A DNA stretch of 64,000 bases, from assembly GCA_013420905.1 (NCBI GenBank), contig JAAXNY010000001.1:7006001-7070000 (forward strand), in the 5' to 3' direction. The translations under genes were made by a program, and so were the position numbers. This DNA is from Collybia mongolica. Taxonomy: Eukaryota; Basidiomycota; Agaricomycetes; Agaricales; Clitocybaceae. This document shows positions 22,367-35,392 of this stretch, piece after piece. The notes beneath the pieces were generated by a model, which was not told the DNA's origin, searched no databases, and saw nothing but the letters and a program-made list of their open reading frames with translations. Position 1 is the stretch's first letter; each line of letters opens with the position of its first letter.

Positions 22367-23937
22367 ATGGCAAAGTCTAATCGTTCAGGAAAATTGACAG
22401 AAAAAACGGTGAAGTTGTGTTGGCTAATGTTTTGCTTCCTTAATTAACGGCTCGCACGGATCACTCTAGGTATTCCAGCCCAAGTCGGAAGACAGCGATG
22501 ATGTCTGGGAAGATATCGTCGACCCGAGCGAAAGCGGGAATGATCCTCCATTGCCCATGACACCTAGTCCAACAGGCTCTATAACTTCTGTGGCCCGATC
22601 CTCCCCCCGTAAACGCAAAACCTTGCACAGAACCACGTATGCCACTACGGCCCCCCGAAGACTTGCCACCTCGACGTCCCCTAAACATGCGCGGCCTTCA
22701 CGAAAGATCATTGCAACGGAAGAAATCTTCGATGGTGCTGTCAATGGTACATCTTTCGCTGCGTACTACGCGTTTGACGTCATCAGTACTGCCATTGGTT
22801 TATTGCGACGTCCCCTCTATCTCATCGTATTCGCTTGGATGCTGGCCATGATCATTGGCTTGGTTACACAAACCGTTCGGCAGGCCTTTGCACCCTTGTG
22901 TTATCTCCCTGGTTTATATGGTTCGAGTCTATGTAACCCTCCCGATGTGGTTAGGAGGGGGAAGGACCAGGACGGACCCCGTTGGGCAGACTATCCAAAT
23001 CTTGTTGATATCCAAACCACCACATTTGAACATCTACTTGATGATTCTGTCGGTAATTCAGGTTTATCTTTAGAGATCAAGAGAGCGGAAATGGCGACAA
23101 CAGATCTTGTCACTCTTGTTCGCGTGAGCAACCTACATTCGCGCGACACATTGGGGGACGCTCTTGTAGATTTTGTAGGCGATGCAAAGACAGCAGGCCG
23201 GAATCTACAGAAACTGACTTCTAGAATTGGGGGCGCAGTGGACAAGTGAGTTTTTTTTCATTATCACTAAATCTCCATGTCTCATCATTAGTTACAGAGT
23301 TATGGCAGTTAACGACTATGCTCTTCGTGCTATTGGAGAGGCTCATGCAAAAGCGCCGTCTCGCTTCTCAATCAAAGGCCTGATCCCATGGACAGTGCCT
23401 CGTCCTGTAAGCGAAATTGTCACCGAGACGTTCAGTGGCGCGATGGGTGTCCTCTCCAAGGAAATGACGAAGGTCATTTTGGAGGCGGAAGCTAATATAG
23501 TCCAACTCGATAGGCTTGAGGACAGGCTTTCAACAGTACACGAGATTTTGTCTAGGGAAGATTCAACCTTGACATCTGCGAGGGCTGACCTGTTGGCAGA
23601 TTTGTGGACAAGGCTTGGGGGAAACAAGAAGACACTTCAAGGGTTTGATAGCCATTTGGTGTTGTTGAAGAATCTTGGAATGTATAGGAAGAAGGCGCTT
23701 GTGCATGTGGCTGCGGCACTGCAGACGTTGCAAGGCATGAGCGCAGATATGGACGATATTCGTGAAAGGGTCGCTGCTCCCGAACTCACAGGGTCAAAAA
23801 TACCTGTTGAGGTCCATATGAAGAGTATTAGAAGCGGGCTAGAGAGATTGAAAGAAGGCAAGATCCGGGCCAGGACGCTAGAAAAACAGGCAATGCAACG
23901 CGTCCTGGAAATTGGGTCCGATGATACAAATGACTAG
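22367..23937 (+). CDS. Single-pass membrane protein with long coiled region, function unknown
   Basis: Three exons (22367-22408, 22470-23245, 23292-23937) join in phase to 487 residues starting MAKSNRSGKLTEKT. A disordered, charged N-terminal part (SEDSDDVWEDIVDPSES, SPRKRKTLHRTTY) leads to one hydrophobic segment (PLYLIVFAWMLAMIIGLVTQ, about residue 115). Then come a Cys-containing patch (APLCYLPGLYGSSLCNPPDV) and a mostly helical C-terminal 300 residues with heptad-like stretches (ILEAEANIVQLDRLEDRLST). The layout, short N-side and long helical C-side after one TM, resembles nuclear-envelope or ER proteins, but I do not recognise a family. No signal peptide is seen. Confidence 0.8.
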
Positions 23938-24265
23938 GGGAATAGCCGACCACAAGAGTCCTTTCAATGGTTATCGCTATTGTTGATCGATCTATTTATG
24001 TTGGGGTGTCTCGAAGGCAATGGACGTAGATATGTACCATACACTGTGCACTTTGTCGAAAATGAACTCAGGCTTTAATTCTAGTTGCATTGGTGAGTAA
24101 AGTTGTGCCAAGATGACTTGGCCAAATTGCATGGTCGAATCGGAGGCACGATTCATCTATCAAGCAGAGGTGGAAAATGTCAACCTGATCAGTGTGAAGA
24201 TATGATATGTAGGTAGGTAGGTCCTTTTGCCTTACCCGCTCACGACCATGTTGTTCCTGACAGTT

Positions 24266-24830
24266 TCATGACCCCGAGCGCCCCAAGAGCTGATCTAACA
24301 ATACGGCAACCTTCTCGCGCGCCTCGTTCCTCTCCCCCTGGACGACTTTTAACTCAACATCACGACGATGTGCGAGCTGTGCTTCGTCAGAAAGAAGGAG
24401 CAGGAGTTTCATAGAATGAGTTATGGAAAGTAACGAGTTTGCCGCGCGAACCTACGAACACAATTAGAGTTAGGCAGTAGTAATAGCCAATGATCAGAAT
24501 ACCATGGATTCAGCTCGTGACTGCGCTTGGAATGATTCTTGGGCAATCCTGAACTTGTCCTTATCGCCTATCTTGTGAGGACGATCAACCTATTGCTCTG
24601 AAGCAGTTACCAGGAATAATCACAGAGGCCAAACCAACAAGATCGACCATTCCGTCCACCAATGTCTCCACTTCCATGTCTACTCGCTTATTCCATTCTT
24701 CTTCGATGGAGTCTAGGTATTCGGCAGAGTTTTGATCAATTGACGACTGCGATGCGGTTGGGCGTTGAGAAAATTTTGCCGTTGGCAAAGCAGAAGGGCG
24801 CGATACGTCTGTTTGGGGGATTTCAGACAT
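24266..24830 (-). CDS. MED22: Mediator complex subunit 22 (MED22/Srb6-like)
   Basis: Starts MSEIPQTDVSRPSALPTAKF at 24830 and ends LLDQLLGRSGS with TGA at 24266-24268. Three exons are likely. The core (NSAEYLDSIEEEWNKRVDME, VETLVDGMVDLVGLAS, then IGDKDKFRIAQESFQAQSRA and ESM-VRAANSLLSITHSMKL) matches the short helical Surf5/MED22 family in length and in the position of the helices. MED22 is a head-module subunit of Mediator, which links transcription factors to RNA polymerase II in the nucleus. The identification is by pattern, and the introns by GT-AG sites. Confidence 0.8.
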
Positions 24831-26033
24831 CTTGCGCCTAATTAAAGTCGCGAAAGTGAAGGGTTGGAACCAACCGCCAGAGAAACAAATATATCACGTG
24901 GCTCTTGTTAAGGCACCTCTAGTCACCAATGCAAACCTGGAAAGCTTCAACAGACAGCTGACAAGGGGCACACAGGTGGATATTATATCTGACATGGTAT
25001 AAAGGGTTCCATACTCCAAGTGAGCCTAGTTACAGGAGACTTTTCCTGTCCAAAAAGGACCGAATCTCATATGCTACTCCTGAAACATTAGTAACGGCCA
25101 AACTTGAGCGATTAAGGCTCGATTTTCGAAGTGATTAAGTGGTTATTCTTACATCAATAATTGACAATTACCTGTAATCGTGCACAGCTTTGACCATAAA
25201 CTTATTTCAAGTGATCTTTGGGTGATTTTTGGGAGTGATTTTCGCTCATCTGTGGATGGGAAATGATAAATTCCTTAGAACACCTAATGAGGTCAGCCAC
25301 GGCCCATGAGCAGGGGAGCCTGCCGTGGGTGTGGAGACGGGCAGTGAGATGCGGGCTAATTAGATGTTCACCTTGTTGTGTTGAAGACCGAAATGAGAGC
25401 ACCATTATTCGGGGTTCTCGGTTGAGTCAAAATTGCACTGAAAATAGTGATATTTAGAATCTGTGTTGAACGCGCACCGCCAACTGGTGGCAGTGACTCA
25501 GTCGTAGATAGCACCCTTGGGCCTTGGATCTGTCGAAACATTTATTGTCAAAGGCATGTGGGTACAGCATCCGGGAGGTGAGAACAGTGTACACAATAAG
25601 ACTGTACCCAAAAAAGAAGGTGAGGGGTCGTCAGCTGGTTAGCGGTGTTTAAAATTGATTTGAGCCGGACGGTCGGATCAGATATGGAATGGGCAGGACA
25701 ATAAGTGCAGTCGCTAAACCGTCAACGACGAAGACAATAAGAGCGCGACTGAAAAATGTCTGACTTATTTTCCTTGCAACTCATCTTGTCGCTCTTCACC
25801 CAGTGCGATTCACTTCTCTTGTTCACTCTCAGCTCCAGTCCCGAGTTTCACACATTCAAGGCTACACAATCTGCGGGCATTTTCTTGATACTTGGTCCAG
25901 ACTTTCACCATAAGCAGTCTGGCTAGGTGTGTCCCTTCTGCAACTCGTCTTTTTAACGTCTCCCCCAACTCTGTTTTTCGGCAGTTCCACTTAGAACTCT
26001 TGAGCCCATTCCACTAATCCCAAGCCCGTCGCA
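24831..26033. other. Intergenic, no gene seen
   Basis: About 1.2 kb between the divergent MED22 and PB1-like genes; it serves as both promoters. Pyrimidine-rich DNA near 25770-26010 precedes the plus-strand start, as is usual upstream of fungal starts. Two short opposing frames near 25200-25457 have no motif. Confidence 0.5.
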
Positions 26034-28343
26034 ATGGATTTCCAAAGTCACCCCGTGAGTGGATCAAAGGATGCTTCATAGATTTCGCCCTTCTCACACT
26101 GTAGTAAACAAAGTCTGGGCCTGGTTTTGCTGATGGTCCTCTCACTCCTGATGTCTGTAGATCTTCATTCATCTTACGCCCTGAGCATTACATTGAATGT
26201 TTTATTGCAGAATTACAAGAGAGGTGTCTATCGACCCACCCCATCAAATTTTACCGTTGAAATGCTAGGTGCGGCTAAGAAAGGTTTGTTATTCTTTTCA
26301 TCCCCTCTCCGAATCAGACGCCGACTTTTTAGGTGGGGGTTATAGTTATGGAATGCGAGTATCCCCCGTCGTATTTGGAGACCGGTCTTCCATCACTTCA
26401 CGAGGCCCCGATTTTGAATACGAGGTTTGGCGTCGCTGGGATGATTGCTTGTGGTTTCAAGGCAATCTTGAACTTGAGTATGGTCGTATGGCCAGAAGCA
26501 AACGGCAGCGTCTTCTTCGGGGAAAGGGTATCAGAAAAGACGGCTTCTACAAGCAAGACCAGGCATCTTCTTGGGAGTCCCTACCCCCAGGTCCAGATCC
26601 CAACTCCGTGGCTCGTGATATCCATGAGCATGTTCCAATGCTCACTAAAAAGGGTACTGTATTCCGTGCCAGCAATGCCACCATCGAACAGCGAGCTGCT
26701 GAATTCAAGGCCATGATCGAAGGTCTCCTTAAAGACGACGTTCCTGCCTTGATCGAAGAACTCAGAAATTCACGCATTGTGACCGATTTCTTTGCCATTT
26801 GGAGACGGGATTTCGACCTCGCCGAGAAGGAGAAGTCTCGTTCCACGAAACCTCGTACCTCCGTCACCAGCAGTGTGTTCTCCATGTACTTCTCATCCTC
26901 AAACCTGCATCTCCACGACACCGATTATGACAGAGCCTCGAATCCACGATCCTCTTCTACTCTCCACCATATATACACGTCGGGTTCTTCATTCAGTCAC
27001 AGATCCCGTAAATATAGCTCCGATTCGAGCGATGCGTCTCCCAGCCGCATAGCACGGCCTCGAGCGTCTTCCTCGGCGTCTTCGGATTTCTCTTCAACGC
27101 AGTCGGAAAGGAGTCTAAATAGCCCAACAAACACCGTCGCTCCCACAATTGTTGTCGATGACCCCCCTATTACGTTCAATCACAATCCGCATCGTCGTTC
27201 GGACCCATATATAGTCGATCGGGCGTCATCAGTTCTTGCGGCTCTGCCTGAAGATCGGGAAATGTGTCTCAAATCCGACGCATCTTTGGGCAAACCACCT
27301 CCCACCCGAAGGCGCCGGAAGAGTTCCGCCGATGAAACAAGGGAACGCAGAAGTGGTGGAATTTTTTTCTCCCCTACTGATAGTTTCGTTGCACCTCGAG
27401 AGCCTCCTCTCGCGACAGAACAACATTCTTTAGCTTTGCGTGCGTGTACAGCATATCCCGCCTTTTCGTCTACAGGCTAACAATCACTGCAGCAGACCGA
27501 GCTATTCGTGAGTCCTGGCAAACTATCGATTCAGCCTCGTGCATACTCGAGGGTATCGGGATGGCAATGCCCACTTCTCCCATCGACTATTCTCATAGAA
27601 CATCTGTGAGCAGCGTGGCGACCTTCATGACCAACTGTTCAGCGGACGCCGTCATTCCCTCGCTGGATGTATCCTCACAGACCAGGAAATATCGTCCACG
27701 CATATCTTGTCCCGTATCTATTTCAGAGGATGAGGACGACGACCTTTGGTCCGAACCTGACAACGGTATCCTGGATGTTTACCTGTCTGGTACGTCCCCA
27801 AAAACCTTAGCCTCGTTATTTGTCTCACGGAAGCCTACAGACCAATTTCCGCTTCCGTGTTTCGACCTTGCCACATGTAGTCGCCCCGAAACACCTGTAG
27901 GGTACCTTCATGCGCAGGCGGAGCAATCAACACCCTCTTTTTCTTCGGGTCCGCCTTCCCCAACAAAATCCACCGCTTTTTCCATGTCGACTATCTCTCC
28001 CACTTCCGATAAACTTGCAATCAAGGCCGCTTACAACGATTCCATCGTTTTGCTTCGCGTTGATGAGGACATCTCTTACAAAGAAATGCGCCAGCGAGTT
28101 TATAACAAATTTGTTGGCCAAGAGGGCATTCCTCTCTCTGAGTCATTTATCATCACTTTTTTGCAACCAATGCAGCCGGCAACTACAACCGCCAATACGC
28201 GTGCTCGGTCCAGCTCTGTGTCATCGGATCCTGGTACCACTCAACTTCACATGGTCACTTCTCAATCAGATTGGGAAAACGTCACTGCATCTCTGGAATG
28301 TTCCAAACTTACACTCCGCATAACCGACAACACTCCTTCGTAA
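26034..28343 (+). CDS. Ser-rich protein with a C-terminal PB1-like domain, function uncertain
   Basis: Starts MDFQSHP (exon 26034-26054), continues NYKRGVYRPTPSNFTVEMLG (26211-26283), then exon 3 from 26333 (GGYSYGMRVSPVVFGDRSSI), and a last exon from about 27493 reading DRAIRESWQTIDSA. The N-terminal part (EYEVWRRWDDCLWFQGNLEL) is well ordered; the middle is a long Ser-rich disordered region. The C-terminus (KAAYNDSIVLLRVDEDISYK, EMRQRVYNKFVGQEGIPLSE, SFIITFL) has the spacing of a PB1 domain, used for protein pairing in signalling scaffolds. The PB1 call is inference. The protein ends ITDNTPS, convergent with the actin-related gene 192 bp on. Exact ends of the third intron are uncertain. Confidence 0.75.
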
Positions 28344-28535
28344 GATATTCTTTAGCCATTCGATGCGGCTTATGTGGCCACGTTCTTTTCTTCCACACTT
28401 CGCGATTACTAAAGACTCGCTTCGTTTAATTCACTATACCTTCGACACCTTGGGACGTTTTTATTGTAGATATCGAACATACACGAATTATAACGAGTTC
28501 TGCTCGCTTTTGACATAATATTACGTGACATTGAG

Positions 28536-30543
28536 TCAAAGTTGCACTGCTGACGGTGCTCCCGCAGGCAAAGGCGTTCTGGTCCAGTCTGGGAGAACGC
28601 TCTTCACCGTCCGGCTTTCAAAGTCAACGGAGGTATCCATATCATCTGGATCCTGCGCGGAATTTGCTTCGTCCCATCTTTCACGGGCAACCTCAACGCC
28701 GCCAGTTTTTAGAGATCTGGTAAATGGAATATCAATTTAGCTGAGGCGAACAGAATACAAAAACTGACCCGGCCAAAGAGCCTCCAATCCAAGCCATGGT
28801 TGCAGGGGAGAATGCCGGGGAAGTTCCAGCATTCGCGGCTTGTCTGTCAGACACTGGGTGAGGCGAAGATGGATTATTCAGGATAGCAAAGTAAGGCAGC
28901 AGCGGCCGTAACGTCGCGTATCGATCGTATACGGGAGGGGGGGATCGACTAGGCCTTGTGGGCGTCTTGGACGACGTATTCGGGGGCGATAAAGTCCGGA
29001 GGAGTTCCGCGTGGAGGCGGGGTATAAAACCAGGCTGCATTGCTGTTCCGCCCACAACTAAAATGGATGAGGCTAGCGTTTTACGAAGGTCGACAGGGAC
29101 CTAACAGAAGACATTAGTGCATGGCCGATAGTCTCGTCGAGGCCGAACTTTCCTTAAGGAGAGAATCCAAAACGACCTCTGCAAGACTGCTTTCATCGAC
29201 GTCTCCCCCCTCGAAAAGCACTTCTGATGCACGTTCGCGGATCCATCCCGGAATGATCAAAGTCCCTCGGCCTGTTCCAGTTTGCTGGAATGGCGGAGGT
29301 GTAACGCGCATCTGAAGATCAGTGGCGGTTGAATGCCGGGTATACATGGTGGCAAGAGCTTGTAGGTGACTTTCTCCTTGAGAGCTTTCTGCAAAGGGTC
29401 CGCGAGGATTTGAGACCACAGAAAACTCTGATGATTCGTGCTGGGATGAGACATTGCTATCACGGCCCATTTGAGAGAAATCTGACTCGGACTGTGTCGC
29501 ATCGCTGCCCGGAGGGATATCAAATTCCGAACCATCATCTCTTGAAGGCGTAGGTTCCCGCGCGTCGGCGGTCGTTCCAAGAACGTTACCAACGAAACAA
29601 CAACGAGTCTTGATTTCTTCGATCACAGAATCTGTTAGGACTTCTTGAGGAACACGCGTTGAACGGTTGGCAGCGGGTATGTTCACGGCTGAACTTAATG
29701 ACGTTGGAGGGGGAAGATATGTTCCAAAGAGTAACAAGAGGGCACGAATATGGGATGTTAGTCTAGCTCCAGCTAATGGCGTCGTTCGGAGATGCGGAAA
29801 CAATGGTCTGGCAGCGAAAATCTGCACGGGTTCAGACAAAGGAGGCAAGGCGGGGAAAAATTATAGAGTCTACAAGACGCACTGGTAGGGCAACCGATTC
29901 CAAATGGCCACAGTCGAGTACGAGGCCGGTGATTCTCCCAACAGCAAAGAGGGAAAGGAGGTGACTTGATGCAAATGAGACGGATGGCACCTGATTGCGT
30001 TAGAACAAGGTACAATAGTGTTGCGTATTGACTATCACACCTGGTTTTCAAACAAAATCCGGGCTATAATATCTTTGATGTAGAGCGGTAACAGGGGATG
30101 TTCCACCAGTATTACCTTTCGTGCTTTAGGATCCGTCAAAAGCGAGCTTTGTTACCCGTCAGAGGTAGTATCCATTTCTCGGTGACAGGCACGCACTCAT
30201 GAAATACTGATCGCAGACAACGCTGCAGCTTCACTTCAAGAAGCTTGTCTCCTTCACCCCGTTCTCCTGGATCGGCCGCTCGTCTTAAATTCCAGAGGGA
30301 ATCTCCTGTCTTTCCTCCAGCCAGAATAACGTCCCTGGGCCTCCCTTCCCCACTAAAGCCAACCTTCCAAATACGAGATCCAGGATCAATGATGACTCTG
30401 TCTTCGACACCATACAATGAATGTCTTCGTGTGGCTGTATAGATAGGTGATGCTTGTACGGTGTGTGATGCTGCGGCGCGGGCGGCCGCAGGGGTTGTCG
30501 GGTTGAAAGAAGTTTTTCCGCGAGGGGTTGCTGGTACTGACAT
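28536..30543 (-). CDS. Actin-related protein, Arp10/Arp11-like (dynactin)
   Basis: Starts MSVPATPRGKTSFNPTTPAA at 30543 and ends LPAGAPSAVQL with TGA at 28536-28538. The actin-type phosphate-binding strand is seen as DRVIIDPGSRIWKVGFSGEG; later parts include VILVEHPLLPLYIKDIIARI, a VTFVSSHLLSLFAVGRITGL segment and, near the end, ILVVGGTAMQPGFIPRLHAE, the adenosine-side motif of the actin fold. A low-complexity insert (about 29590-29300) separates the halves. Divergent actins of this kind fit Arp10/Arp11, the pointed-end subunit of dynactin, rather than conventional actin or chromatin Arps, but that assignment is inferred. At least five exons; internal boundaries not fully fixed. Confidence 0.75.
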
Positions 30544-30761
30544 ACTCAGTTTCCGCGTTGTTTACTCGATCATAGAGTATTTTTTGCGTCGTATTAAATA
30601 GCTTAGTTCTCGAGCTTGGGTTCTTACTACGGTCACGTGCGACATTGGTCAAAACACAATTCCGTAATATCCCCAGAAGCAAGGACCTTGTAGGACACAA
30701 GAAATACTATATATCATACATATATCTAAACAGTCGAAACTATATACATGCGCCATGAACA

Positions 30762-32103
30762 CTATCGTGCTGAAATGCGTGCAATGAGAATCATTATCTC
30801 AAGTGCCCAGTGCTCGAATTGTTCTTTCGACATGAACAATAGGGCTTGAGATAACACAGCCTTCGTTATTTGGGCTTGCATTCCCTAAACCGAATTATTA
30901 GGAAGGAAATTCTAAAAAACAAAAATAGATAAGACTTGCTTGATACCAGCCCACAAACCCTTCTCGTTTCCAAACTTTTGCAAGGATATCCAGAGCACCG
31001 GCGTGCCTATGATTATCGTGATGGTAGTTATCTGAAGAAAGGGGTGAAACTTCTTCGTTGATTTCGTCAACGTCTGCGCTACGGGCTTGAATTCGAACTT
31101 TAGCCATTATATAAGGGTATGTAACCTAGATCCATTGTTGAATAAGGATTGTACCAAGATAAAAACACGATCTACTCGCCACTGTAGCTAGTGTTTTGCT
31201 AAGTGCGCCAATGATGAATGACGTCCAAGGTGAAAGCTTTACGCCTGACCCTGATTTTACCTGGGCAAGCAGGATAAGGCTCTTAACGCGCTCGAATACG
31301 CCATATGTAATGGCTGGATTAACTGTTAGAACCAAACCCGGTTTTATTCCTAGCCAAAGGCCTGTTACTCCTTCCTCGTCAACGATTTCACGAGCTACGC
31401 CCAAGAAGGAATCGTCTTCAACAGGTCCAGAAGATGTCGGAGACCGAGGTGTGTCGACTTTTTCAAACTGACTGGGACGGCCAACTTGTTGCCGGGTCGC
31501 AATGACGGATACAGGGATGGTAAATATCTGTGCGAGTGCGCCAGCAAGGGCACCCAGGATAAGTTCCGCGGCGGTGGAAAGAGGGCCCAGCTTTGCCCCC
31601 TTCGGAAGCCTTCGAGTCAGCCGGTTGATGTATGAATTCCGGACGAAAGAATAAAAAAAGAAATACGCATATTCTGTTACAGAGGGGTGAGGGAAAGTCC
31701 ACATTAAGATTTGTGGGATGACATACGCATCGAGAAGGTATTTAACATGGTGGCACCGAAGCCACGATATAATCCTAATATGCCTTCCTTCCTATGTATT
31801 TGCAGTAACACGGCAATCATAGAAAGACTAGTTCTGCTCTTCCCCTTTGCAACAGAAGGCAACGCCTGAATTCGTGTTTTGGCTCTATCGATAGTTTAGT
31901 TCCTTTAATTCCCTGGATACATTGCTTTTGTATGCAACATACACATCTAGGGGGTATACAATACTGTGAAGGGAAATGGATGAGCACTATGAGGCTATTG
32001 TTGCCTTATGGGTAGCTCACGCTGTACTGAAACATCCTCCAAGCGCGCCAGCCAAGGCGGCCCCAAAGGGAGTTAGCTGCGCAGGTTTCGACTGGGCTAC
32101 CAT
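30762..32103 (-). CDS. Peroxisomal-type mitochondrial carrier family protein (ANT1/PMP47-like)
   Basis: Starts MVAQSKPAQLTPFGAALAGA at 32103. Spliced exons give AIVYPLD-VAKTRIQALPSV (first carrier motif P-x-D-x-x-K, split by an intron with GTATGT donor), then GFGATMLNTFS, a second repeat IFTIPVSVIATRQQVG, and a third VTYPYIMAKVRIQARSADVD, ending LEIMILIARISAR with TAG at 30762-30764. Each repeat carries two hydrophobic helices, giving the usual six. The third motif YPYxxAKVRIQ and the degenerate second one are typical of peroxisomal ATP/ADP carriers (ANT1, PMP47), which supply ATP for fatty-acid activation inside peroxisomes. The direct substrate remains inferred. It is divergent with the methyltransferase, 196 bp apart. 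Confidence 0.85.
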
Positions 32104-32299
32104 TAGAAAGGTTAGAATATGAACAGGAAAAAGGGGTAGACGATAACTACACAGATTGGGATTTGCAGTAGCCCGGGCACACCTGGGGCCGGAACTTGTT
32201 TAATTTTCCGCGTCATGTGAAATCACCTCTGGTACTCGAATTAAAAACACGTTTATATAAACAACTACCATTACAAAGTACATAAGACCTAAATACTTG

Positions 32300-33450
32300 A
32301 TGACGACAAACCCAAATTTCCCTGAGCATTTGGACATAAACCCATCAGCATTCCTCCAGTCCTCTTTATTCAAGAAACTCCAATCGACGGATGATGATTC
32401 AGATGCAGCACTCTTTGGTGACCACGCTCAACGTCTAGCCATAAAAAAATATGGTATAGCTGGAAGAGTCTGGTAATCATCCCAGTCATGGGATCCTGAC
32501 CCACTCTCAGCCTTATACTCTTAGGGAAGCAGCATACATGCTCAGTCTCTATTCCAATCCCCCATCCAGAATGGAATTCGACCCACCTTTTTTAGACAAC
32601 ACATCCGTTTCATCCCCGCGTACCTTACTCGAACTGGGGTCAGGTACTGGGATGGTGAGTTCATATATTGCGAAAACCTTGGACACGAACAAAGACATAA
32701 TCATCGTGACCGATCTTCCAGAGGTAATCGATCTATCAAGGTCGTATACTAGTGGACTGAACTTTACGAAATAGATTTGTCCATTGCTTGAAAACAACCT
32801 CAAGAAATATAATTTATCCAGTTCGCGTCAAAGCCTATCCAATGACATTGCGAACATACATATTAGACCTTTATCCTGGGGCGACGAGGAACATTGTAAA
32901 CGTATCGCCAATGAGTTCTTCACTGAACATAACTCTCAGGCTCCCCGACGATTGAGTCACGTAATATGCAGTGATTTGGTAAGTATATATCCTAACGCCA
33001 ATTGCATGGCACTCACTTGACTAGGTCTACTTCCCAGAACTTTTGGGGCCCCTGCTGCGCACCCTTATACGACTCACGTCGTCGTCCTTTTATCCCCAGC
33101 CGGCCTCTGGTACAGACGCAAACAATGGCCCAGTTGTCATTATCTCCTACAAAATTCGCAGCCTCTCGAAGGAGGCCCCGTTTTGGTCAGCATTTGGTCT
33201 ATGGTTCAAATTTGAACCTGTACTTGTGAAAGATATGACACCCGGGGGTCGTTGGCAGCGCTTCGGTCAATCATCTGAAGACGACACGATATTCGTTTTT
33301 TCCGCACATCGTCAACCAGGTTCTTGTGCATGGGAGATACCCACGAGCGATCGAGAACTGCTTGACGGTAGAGGAGCATGGGGAGATAACGCCGCTAAGG
33401 GAGATGATACATTTGAGACATTGTTATTCATGGCATTGGAGGAAAGGTAA
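32300..33450 (+). CDS. METTL21/EFM-type protein lysine methyltransferase
   Basis: Starts MTTNPNFPEHLDINPSAFLQ. A first intron joins GRVW to EAAYMLSLY, a second joins TDLPE to ICPLLENN, and a third joins SDL to VYFPELLGPLLR, all in phase. Motif I is LLELGSGTGMVSSYIAK, the acidic post-I residue is in IVTDLPE, and SDLVYFPELLGPLLRTL is the post-motif seen in METTL21/EFM6-like enzymes. These use S-adenosylmethionine to methylate lysines of translation factors or chaperones. The substrate cannot be told. The C-terminal insert (about residues 215-300) is longer than in yeast EFM6. Confidence 0.82.
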
Positions 33451-33532
33451 TTTCCATGTTAGTATGTCCAATGGAACATATACATGTACGACTACACTTT
33501 GATACACATAAAGGAAAGGGTTATTTAAGCTT

Positions 33533-35117
33533 TTATCCGTGGCCAGTGTGGTGGTAGAATCGTTGATTACCATTCTCCAAAAAACCAACTGAATTGTTAT
33601 AATCCACCTGTTGGGGTCTCTCGTACCCTGGAGGCGCATACGAGCGCGGTGTTATTCCTGGTGTCTGCCTCGTCGAAATAATCACTTTTTCGGTAAGCAA
33701 TGCCACCTCTTCTTCCATGTTCATTGAGGCAAACCCTGGCGCTTGGAAAGGGAGGAGTTGCAAGTGGTACTGTAGTGCATCGATTATCAATTGAGCGGCA
33801 CGCGGCCAGTATGATTTGTTAGACTGACCTGAATGGTGAACCTAGGGAAAATGAAGCTGGGCTTCAGATTTCTCGCGATCTCCAATTCGCCCTGCAGATG
33901 TCGTTTGTTTCCGTCTTCTTGCTCGCTAGAAGCCCAAAAATAGGCTTGACCAGCGCCTTCCAAAAAACAATTATCGGTTCGTCTGGTAACACCCCCATCC
34001 GTAGCATCAGAGCCCGTTGCCATAGATCTGATGAGGTGTACTCGAATTGCAGTAGGGGCTGACAGAACGTCCAAGGCCTGAATATCTCGGCTCTCAAGCG
34101 TTAATGTCAGTGGCAATGGTGAGCCAATTGCGTAGGTTAGCTGTCTCGATATGTTGTAACACTCGACTCTGCAGGATGAAATTCACCAGCTTACTGGTAG
34201 AGCAATCGCAAGCTGCAATTAAAAACGTCAATACTGTAGGAGACTCGCATCCCTGACTTTCACATACAGTGCAGTCCACCTCCACCTTCTTCGCTTTGAA
34301 CAGCGTTCCCTTCACATGAATTACTGGGAGCACCTTCCAACCATTGGGGTCCACATTGGGGCCTGGAAGGGGGGTCTCTTTATCGTATGCCAGTTGCCGT
34401 AACGGTGATGGAGCCTCAGGGGTAGTCACAGGTTGATACCCAAAAATAGTAGTAAGACTACACATTATGGCCGTATTCGACGAGTCGTGAGTCGAATCCA
34501 CTCGCACGAATAATCAACGCCACTCACGTCTGGTTCACTCTGAGAGCTCCACGCCTTACAGTAACTATCAGGCGGTAGTCAATGTACGCTGGACCTGCGC
34601 GCTCCGAGAAATAGGGAGGGAGATTGTAAACTTTCTTTCCCTTTCCCTTCGTCTCCAAGACGGGAATCGCACTAGGTAGAGTAAATGTAAAAGGCCATGT
34701 ATGGCGACCGTTCAGTTTCGTTGAGTCCTTCACCCCATCCATCCTTGGAGTCCAGAGAATTTGTTTCTCCTCAAAGAATTTGAATTCTTCCTGTCCCACC
34801 ACTGTTGTACCCGCTTCGATCTGTATGCATGTTTGTCATTTGTTACGAATGAAACGAGCCAAAAACAATTAAATCACGGCTATTATTATTCCTTTCACAG
34901 TCTCTGCCTTCTCGAGATGCAGCTCGACTCGTCCTGCGATTACATCTCCTTGCAAAAACATAGGTTGGAATGCAGGAGAACTGGCGCGGCTTTTGACAAA
35001 TAAGGAAAGCCATTTGTGACTTTTATTTTCTAAGGCGTACGAGTGCTCAGATTGTCCGTGAGCCTGCGGAATCACAGGGACTTCCCCATAGCTTGGAAGC
35101 ACTGGGTCCCCCTCCAT
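33533..35117 (-). CDS. Arrestin-like protein 1 (tandem set)
   Basis: Starts MEGDPVLPSYGEVPVIPQAH at 35117. The N-terminal arrestin-type beta domain reads FLQGDVIAGRVELHLEKAET, TVVGQEEFKFFEEKQILW and HTWPFTFTLPSAIPV, ending in AYIDYRLIVTVRRGALRVNQ. The second half reads GTLFKAKKVEVDCT, LPLTLTLESRDIQALDVLSA and ends FYHHTGHG. A Pro/Tyr motif, RSYAPPGY, near the C-terminus could bind a WW domain of a Rsp5-type ubiquitin ligase, as in fungal alpha-arrestins. This is inference from the motif. The gene is 276 bp from arrestin-like 2, in the same direction, and clearly related to it. Confidence 0.8.
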
Positions 35118-35392
35118 AAGTGCGTGGCAGGACGGAAAGCTTAACGAGATTAAGGCGGCTTATCTCGTCACACACCTCCAAAGCGCCTAAAACCGTGACC
35201 TCCAACAGCTGATCCAACCGTGGGATGGCAAATTAGATATATCTAGTAGTGGTTATGTTGTTGTGTGGATATTGGCTACAGTTGGTATGTAATGATAGTG
35301 ATACAAGGGAAGGGTAGGATAGCAATCGTTCATGAACTAGCATGACGAGCAAAGCAAGGAAGCAAAGTTATATGCATCAATCACAAGGGACA